Shown: piece after piece, positions 59,564 to 64,000 of the stretch
Position numbering within the stretch: the first letter of the stretch is position 1
Layout of the letters: the number at the start of each line of letters is the position of its first letter
Assembly: GCF_036865545.1 (NCBI RefSeq)
Contig: NZ_CP142208.1
Span: 1,798,001-1,862,000, forward strand
Reading direction: 5' to 3'
DNA from: Erwinia sp. E_sp_B01_1
GTDB taxonomy: Bacteria > Pseudomonadota > Gammaproteobacteria > Enterobacterales > Enterobacteriaceae
DNA: 64,000 nt
Translations under genes and position numbers: made by a program
The notes under the pieces: model-generated
What the model was told of the DNA's origin: nothing
Databases searched by the model: none
The model's input: the letters and a program-made list of their open reading frames with translations, nothing else

Positions 59564-59788
59564 ATGAAAAAAACAGCGTATGCACTGGTACTGTTAACCG
59601 GGGGGCTGCTACTGGCAGGCTGTGCAGATAACCATGTCCTGCAAATGAAAGATGGCAGCACGAAAGTGGTGCAGGGCAAGCCGCAGGTTGATAAAGCCAC
59701 CGGCATGGTGGTTTATACCGATGAAAACGGCAGGCAACAGGCGGTAAATCAGGACCAGATCAAAGAGATGAGTGACCTGAATAACTGA
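59564..59788 (+). CDS. YgdI/YgdR-type lipoprotein (DUF903)
   Basis: The 74-residue lipoprotein has signal MKKTAYALVLLTGGLLLAGC with lipobox LLAGC, then a small SH3-like DUF903 domain: HVLQMKDGSTKVVQGKPQVD and GMVVYTDENGRQQAVNQDQI. AAGGAGCTTAAG is the ribosome binding site. The function is unknown; E. coli has several paralogues. Confidence 0.88.
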   Translation: MKKTAYALVLLTGGLLLAGCADNHVLQMKDGSTKVVQGKPQVDKATGMVVYTDENGRQQAVNQDQIKEMSDLNN

Positions 59789-59847
59789 AAGACCGGGATA
59801 TTTCGTAACACTTAAGGCAAACATGGGCAGCTTCATGTGATAGTCTT

Positions 59848-59863
59848 TTGACTATATAGTCAA
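59848..59863. promoter_or_regulatory. 16-bp perfect palindrome TTGACTATATAGTCAA
   Basis: A fully symmetric 16-mer 35 bases upstream of the next ATG, of the length and form bound by winged-helix dimers such as MarR/SlyA types. The regulator is unknown. Confidence 0.55.
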
Positions 59864-59897
59864 TGAAATCAGAGAGTACTGTCCGGAGAATCTGCCC

Positions 59898-60302
59898 ATG
59901 TTCCGCATTATCGCCGCTGCAAGTCTGCTTGCCAGCGCCATTTTTCCTGCTCACGCAAACACCACTACGTCTGACCTGAACACTAAATTTCAGATAACCT
60001 GTCCGGGTCGACAGACCATGACCGTGACCAAAGCGCAATATGGGCTGACGACCCTGATGTGGCCGGGCGATCATTTTCAGATAGCAGCGGGTCATCAGCG
60101 ATCTGAAACCAAAAACGGCGATAAAGTCTCGATCATTTTGTTCAGAAATGGCGATCAGATGGTGGTGAATAAATCGGATGAGGAAGTCTTCTTCTCCTAC
60201 GATGGCGAGCCGAAACTGGTCTCCTGCAGTCGCAGCAGCGAACGCGTTAACAGCACGGTGGAACTGCAACGAACCGATGCCTCCGGCAATCTGGAATCCT
60301 GA
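59898..60302 (+). CDS. Periplasmic hypothetical protein, 134 aa
   Basis: The first 20 residues (MFRIIAAASLLASAIFPAHA) are a Sec signal with an AHA cleavage site. The mature part is small, mostly beta-like, with two Cys (QITCPG, LVSCSR) that may pair. No family is recognised. The ATG lies in a 10-bp inverted repeat (ACATGGGCAG at 59821, CTGCCCATGT at 59892), so translation may be controlled. CCGGAG is the ribosome binding site. Confidence 0.75.
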   Translation: MFRIIAAASLLASAIFPAHANTTTSDLNTKFQITCPGRQTMTVTKAQYGLTTLMWPGDHFQIAAGHQRSETKNGDKVSIILFRNGDQMVVNKSDEEVFFSYDGEPKLVSCSRSSERVNSTVELQRTDASGNLES

Positions 60303-60435
60303 GTTTCCCCGACATTTCAGGCATGGAGATAAACAATGGAAGCGATCGTTACAGCAACCCCCACTCAGGAAGTTTATGCCCGACAATTATCCCCGTGTTC
60401 ATCAACGCTTTTACCTGACAAAAACGCTTTGATCG

Positions 60436-61098
60436 TTACTCACTGAACCGCTGGCGTAGATCCAGCGGTGAATTCTCCGCTTCATCCAGCAGTGTCAGCC
60501 ATTGACGCATATCCACCTCCTGCCAGGCAAGATGGCTGGCAGTGGTGCCCATCAGTACCACATCTGGCCGCAGCGCGCGGTAAAATTCAATCGACTTCTT
60601 AAGATCCGCTTCGTTACTTTCCGGTACCAGTACCGTTACCCAGCGATCGTGCGAAAGCGTCACCGTATCGCCGACAAACAGGTAAGTTTTACCAAAGGGT
60701 GACGCGTACAGATAACTGGTGCTGCCCGGCGTATGCCCGGGAGTGGGTACGACGTGAAAACTGCCGCAATGCACCTCCGCCGAGTTAAACGTGTCGTCGG
60801 CTTCAACCCAGGGGCTGATTGGGCCGAGCGCCCGGTTGTGGCAGTACAAAGCAGAGTTGAACCGCGCCTGCAGAAGGCGGGCACCGGGCCCGGCTTCATG
60901 CCAGTGGGTGAAATAGTGACGGATCATACCGCCCAAATCCTCGATCGCCTGGTGGTCGTTGAGATTTTCCACGCGGGAAATCAAAATATTGCCCCGCTTA
61001 TGCTGAAGCAAAAAGCCGTGCATCATCAGTTCCGGCTCGTGTTCACTGGCCGGAAACTCTGGTGTCGATACCCAGAGGTCTTCGTACAACTGCTTCAT
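60436..61098 (-). CDS. MBL-fold protein with degenerate metal site
   Basis: The 220-residue protein keeps the metallo-beta-lactamase layout: FTHWHEAGPG (about 63-72) where HxHxDH is expected, TPGHTPGSTSY, and LFVGDTVTL with a conserved Asp. The DH of the first motif is replaced by Ala-Gly, so only part of the dinuclear site remains. The function is unknown; it may bind one metal or none. The stop is followed 15 bases later by nothing obvious on this strand; ldcA lies upstream by 15 bases and may be cotranscribed. Confidence 0.8.
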   Translation of the reverse strand: MKQLYEDLWVSTPEFPASEHEPELMMHGFLLQHKRGNILISRVENLNDHQAIEDLGGMIRHYFTHWHEAGPGARLLQARFNSALYCHNRALGPISPWVEADDTFNSAEVHCGSFHVVPTPGHTPGSTSYLYASPFGKTYLFVGDTVTLSHDRWVTVLVPESNEADLKKSIEFYRALRPDVVLMGTTASHLAWQEVDMRQWLTLLDEAENSPLDLRQRFSE

Positions 61099-61113
61099 GG
61101 GTGTTCCCGCAGG

Positions 61114-62034
61114 TTAACGAAGCGTAGGGTGCCCTGATAGCGTCAGCGTACTGGCTGAACCTTTGACCTGTAAATGCCCCTGAGCCCCTAACGGCAGCGT
61201 CACGGTATTCCAGTGATGGCCAAATTCAAGCCCGGTAACCAGCGGCAAGCCGGTCACCTGACGAATCAGCGTCCAGACGCTGTCGAAGTCATAACCATTG
61301 TCATAATCAGTAAGTGTAGCGCCGGTAAAGCTGCCGGTCACGATAGCCTTCTGGCGAGCCAAAATACCGCTCTGGGCCAGTTGCAGCAGCATCCTCTCAA
61401 CCCGGAAAGGGTGCTCGTTCACATCTTCAATCACCAGAATTCCGTCTTCAATCTCAGGCAGCCAGGGGGTGCCCATCAGCGAAGCTATCATCGCCAGATT
61501 GCCTCCCCAGACCGTGCCGGAAACGTCCACTTCCTGGGGTTCTGTTTCCCAGCTAAGGGTTAATTTAGGTGAAGTCAGGGCGCGCCAAAAGTGGTCAACA
61601 GTGAATTCAGATAAAACCTCAGCGCCGAAATTTCCTGCCAGCATGGGGCCACTGAAAGTGGTAGTGCCAGCGCCAAGCAGAGCCAGTTGCAGCACCGTGA
61701 AGTCACTGTGACCGCAAAGTGCAACAGGTTGATCCCGCAGTCGGGCAGCGATTCCAGCCCGGTCCAGTTGGGGTAGCAGCCTGGTGGCACCATAGCCCCC
61801 CCGGACGGCAAGCACGATGTCCGGCAGCCTTTCGAGATGCGCAAGAGCATTCATATCCTGTAAACGATCGGCCTCATTTCCGGCAAAACGCCGATCCCGG
61901 CGGGCGATCACTTCGGTATGCAAAACCTGATGCCCCTGACGGCGAAGCCGCGCCACGCCTAGTTCGGCAGCCTGCTGATTCTGACAATAGCCGGAAGGAG
62001 CAATCAGATGAAAAGTACGGGGTATAACCGACAT
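61114..62034 (-). CDS. ldcA: Murein tetrapeptide LD-carboxypeptidase LdcA
   Basis: The 306-residue cytoplasmic serine peptidase trims D-Ala from recycled murein tetrapeptides. The catalytic Ser is in CGHSDFTVLQ; Glu and His are in VIEDVNEHPFR and FGHHWNTVTLPLG. The first conserved residues are FHLIAPSGYC. I use the ATG at 62034; an upstream in-frame start adds 18 unlike residues. It precedes the MBL gene by 15 bases on the same strand. Confidence 0.94.
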   Translation of the reverse strand: MSVIPRTFHLIAPSGYCQNQQAAELGVARLRRQGHQVLHTEVIARRDRRFAGNEADRLQDMNALAHLERLPDIVLAVRGGYGATRLLPQLDRAGIAARLRDQPVALCGHSDFTVLQLALLGAGTTTFSGPMLAGNFGAEVLSEFTVDHFWRALTSPKLTLSWETEPQEVDVSGTVWGGNLAMIASLMGTPWLPEIEDGILVIEDVNEHPFRVERMLLQLAQSGILARQKAIVTGSFTGATLTDYDNGYDFDSVWTLIRQVTGLPLVTGLEFGHHWNTVTLPLGAQGHLQVKGSASTLTLSGHPTLR

Positions 62035-62316
62035 TATGTTCACTTTATTCCTTAATGCAGCGTGAGGACGAGCCCATTTCAGTCTCATTTTGCAGTCAGC
62101 GCGAAAAAAAAGTCGCCATCACCGGCGATTTATGTGATTTTCGGTCAGCGGTAAAGGAATGCTTTACGCCACTGAGGGTTCACTGTCCCTGATGATGAAG
62201 AAAAGCCGCGATGAAGTCATCCGCTGGCGGTTCAAATTCAGAGTTAAGGTAATTTTCTCCAGCCGCACGCACGTTATTATACAGCGCGAGGCTAAGGCTC
62301 AGAGGATGAATATAGC

Positions 62317-62949
62317 GTGAGAAGTGTGAAAACGGTTGCGATACTGGGCGTATTACTGCTTGCAGGCTGTGCCAGCAAGCCACATAAACAGACCATCACT
62401 CAGCAGCAAACGCCGTTAACCAAGGCACCGCCAGAGAAAGTGGCGCAGGCCTGGTCGATGTTCACGGAGAGTGCAGCGAACAACTACGGAATCGATCAAA
62501 AGCTGGTAGATGCCATTATTTCAGTCGAGTCGGGCGGCAATCCAACGGTAGTCAGTAAGTCGAATGCCATTGGATTGATGCAGATTAAAGCTTCAACAGC
62601 AGGACGTGAAGTCTACCGGGTGCAGGGACGTCGTGGGCAGCCGTCCACGAAAGAGCTGCGCGATCCGGTGAAAAATATCGATATTGGTACGGCTTACCTG
62701 AAAATCCTGCAGGATCAGTCCCTGGCAGGGATCCGCGATCCGGAAACGCTGCGATATGCCACTATCGTTTCCTATGCCAATGGCGCTGGTGCATTGCTGA
62801 GAACCTTCTCACGCGATCGCAGCCAGGCGATTGCGATGATTAATGCCTTGTCACCGGATGAGTTCTACAGGCATGTGCAGAACAAGCATCCAGCCGCTCA
62901 GGCCCCGCGTTACCTGTGGAAAGTCACCACCGCTTACCGCACCATCTGA
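62317..62949 (+). CDS. emtA: Endo-type membrane-bound lytic transglycosylase EmtA (MltE)
   Basis: The 210-residue lipoprotein (LLLAGC lipobox) has an SLT domain: catalytic Glu in IISVESGGNP, then NAIGLMQIKAST and ATIVSYANGAG. It cleaves peptidoglycan endolytically at the outer membrane. The start is a GTG. It is divergent from ldcA, as in E. coli. Confidence 0.94.
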   Translation: MRSVKTVAILGVLLLAGCASKPHKQTITQQQTPLTKAPPEKVAQAWSMFTESAANNYGIDQKLVDAIISVESGGNPTVVSKSNAIGLMQIKASTAGREVYRVQGRRGQPSTKELRDPVKNIDIGTAYLKILQDQSLAGIRDPETLRYATIVSYANGAGALLRTFSRDRSQAIAMINALSPDEFYRHVQNKHPAAQAPRYLWKVTTAYRTI

Positions 62950-62963
62950 ACAGTCTGATAAAA

Positions 62964-62990
62964 AAAGGGCCGACAAAGCGGCCCTTTCCT
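62964..62990. terminator. Terminator between emtA and ycgR
   Basis: AAAGGGCCG and CGGCCCTTT form a 9-bp stem with a six-base loop and an A run on the left; it can act for both convergent genes. Confidence 0.75.
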
Positions 62991-63063
62991 GATGCTGTCT
63001 GAGACTGCCATCGTTGCGCAGAGGCCAGCGTCAGTGCCCTGACAAAATCCTCAGGTGAGATCT

Positions 63064-63801
63064 TTACTGGAAACGGTTGGCTTTATCACGGGCCAGACGT
63101 TCCAGTGAGAAAATCACCTGCTGCAGTGAGCGCTCTTCGCCGGAACTCAATGAACTGAAGCGGAAACTGAGGCGAGGCGTCACTACCGTCTCATTTTTGT
63201 TGCCCACCACGCTGCGTTTGCCCACGTTGATCAGTTTGGCATCGACCTCAAAACGGCCGTACTCACCCATTTCCACGCGTAGTTTCTTAAACTGCTCGCC
63301 ACCCTTTAGCGTTTCGGGTAGCGCTGAATCAGCCAAAACGCCAATGCCGCCCAGTGACAGGTCCTGGAGACGCAGTCGGCCTTCACCGCTGCCATCCGGC
63401 CAGTTCACATAGCAGTAAAAGATCGGATTTAGCGGAGCCGAAACCCGGAAAAACTCACGGCGCTGAATCATCCACAGCTGATCGGGCAGGGCCGAGCTGA
63501 AAGCTGGCAGGCCGTCAAAGCGGTCGTCTTCCAGCGCGTTCAACGCAAACTCCACTCTGGCTCCCTGCATTTCAGCAGTCAGATGCAGCTCACGAGCTTC
63601 CAGAGCGGTCTGGTTTTCATAATCATTACTGCCAAGATCAAGAACCATACGTTCCCGATCGGCGTCTAACAGCTTAGTAATAAACTGGCCCCTGGCATGG
63701 GAAACCATGATCGGTGTCTGGTTTTTTAACAGAGTCTTTAACACCGCAAGCACGGCCAGCGGGCCGCGTTTGAGGTATTGCTCTTTATCTTCTTCTTTCA
63801 C
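63064..63801 (-). CDS. ycgR: Flagellar brake protein YcgR
   Basis: The 245-residue protein has an N-terminal YcgR domain (about 1-110) and a PilZ domain with c-di-GMP motifs R115xxxR119 (RREFFR) and D147xSxxG (DLSLGG). With c-di-GMP it binds the flagellar motor and slows swimming. A sigma-28 promoter lies upstream, which places it in the flagellar regulon with the flg genes at the left end. Confidence 0.95.
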   Translation of the reverse strand: MKEEDKEQYLKRGPLAVLAVLKTLLKNQTPIMVSHARGQFITKLLDADRERMVLDLGSNDYENQTALEARELHLTAEMQGARVEFALNALEDDRFDGLPAFSSALPDQLWMIQRREFFRVSAPLNPIFYCYVNWPDGSGEGRLRLQDLSLGGIGVLADSALPETLKGGEQFKKLRVEMGEYGRFEVDAKLINVGKRSVVGNKNETVVTPRLSFRFSSLSSGEERSLQQVIFSLERLARDKANRFQ

Positions 63802-63854
63802 ATCCCACTCCAGTTGAATGTCAGAAAACGCGGCATCATTGGTGCTACGTCAAA

Positions 63855-63881
63855 GTATCGGCACTATAACCTGGCGCTTTA
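63855..63881 (-). promoter_or_regulatory. Sigma-28 (FliA) promoter for ycgR
   Basis: On the minus strand TAAAGCGC, 11 bases, then GCCGATAC match the FliA consensus in 12 of 16 positions, with the key TAAA and GCCGATA intact. Confidence 0.75.
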
Positions 63882-63986
63882 GCCCCGGGGCAAAAAAATT
63901 TAACAAAAAGTTTGGATTTAAATCACAGTGTTAGAATTTTTGCCTATACTTATGCCGTCTAATCAGTAGGTAACAAGGAGCAGGTA

Positions 63987-64000
63987 ATGGGAATTTTGTC
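63987..64000 (+). CDS. ymgE: Start of a protein, probably YmgE (truncated by window end)
   Basis: Only MGIL is visible, after a strong ribosome binding site (AACAAGGAG). The position after ycgR and the MGI start fit the transglycosylase-associated membrane protein YmgE, but four residues cannot prove it. Confidence 0.5.

Noticed and set aside
59760-60386. 208-codon minus-strand frame opposite the periplasmic protein
   Set aside because: The plus-strand gene has a signal peptide and ribosome binding site; the minus frame has neither.
60336-60446. 36-codon plus-strand frame (MEAIVTATPTQEVYARQL)
   Set aside because: A weak GGAGATAAAC site and overlap with the end of the MBL gene; composition is not distinctive enough to call.
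62180-62383. Minus-strand frame ending AENYLNSEFEPPADD and on
   Set aside because: The tail looks protein-like, but the only starts lie inside emtA and there is no ribosome binding site; left as unresolved, not called.

Overview
The window is chromosomal DNA of a gamma-proteobacterium of the order Enterobacterales. From flgI to icd the genes follow the Escherichia coli order (flgIJKL, rne, rluC, yceF, yceD-rpmF-plsX-fabHDG-acpP-fabF-pabC-mltG-tmk-holB-ycfH, ptsG, hinT-ycfL-lpoB-thiK-nagZ-ycfP, ndh, ycfJ, mfd, lolCDE-nagK-cobB, pepT, roxA, phoQP, purB-hflD, mnmA-nudJ, rluE, icd), and the right end resumes with ldcA, emtA, ycgR, ymgE. Protein sequences are close to, but clearly not, E. coli. 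Family-specific intergenic palindromes and an AmsF-like beta-helix tailspike point to Erwiniaceae (Erwinia, Pantoea and relatives). The family is an inference; species cannot be read from the sequence.

Layout. 0-4.3 kb: flagellar P-ring, rod cap/muramidase and hook-filament junction genes, with a sigma-28 promoter before flgK. 4.6-8.9 kb: a long RNase E with expanded repeats and a structured leader, divergent from rluC. 9.9-10.6 kb: a gene-free repeat patch holding an 8-bp array, three nested palindromes and a 56-bp tandem array. 10.6-21.9 kb: yceF and the phospholipid/fatty-acid cluster, running into folate, peptidoglycan, dTMP and DNA polymerase genes. 22-29 kb: ptsG with CRP/Mlc-like and SgrS sites, the hinT-ycfP group, and ndh under an FNR-like box. 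29-38.9 kb: ycfJ, mfd, two small genes, the Lol lipoprotein exporter, nagK, cobB. 39-40.9 kb: a divergent BenE-type transporter and its XRE-cupin regulator with two palindromic operators. 41-51.7 kb: pepT, roxA, phoQP (with a PhoP box), purB, hflD, mnmA, nudJ, rluE, icd.

The 51.8-60.4 kb stretch is accessory. It holds several very small proteins, a yedK-type abasic-site protein, small lipoproteins and a compact phage-derived cassette (53.7-59.4 kb): two holin-like proteins, a self-cleaving S24 repressor with its dyad operators, a T4-type muramidase overlapping a membrane protein, a tailspike depolymerase, and a dinI-like gene with a perfect LexA box. No capsid, terminase, tail-tube or integrase gene is present. 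This is either a deeply reduced prophage or a domesticated SOS-switched lysis/depolymerase module, and it is the best candidate here for an undescribed system.

Three conserved housekeeping genes (mltG/tmk, thiK, ndh) each lack one base in a homopolymer (A, T and G runs, six present where seven would restore the frame). mltG and tmk are thereby fused in frame; thiK and ndh are broken near the N-terminus. The shared pattern makes base-calling error the leading explanation, but a real fusion is not excluded.
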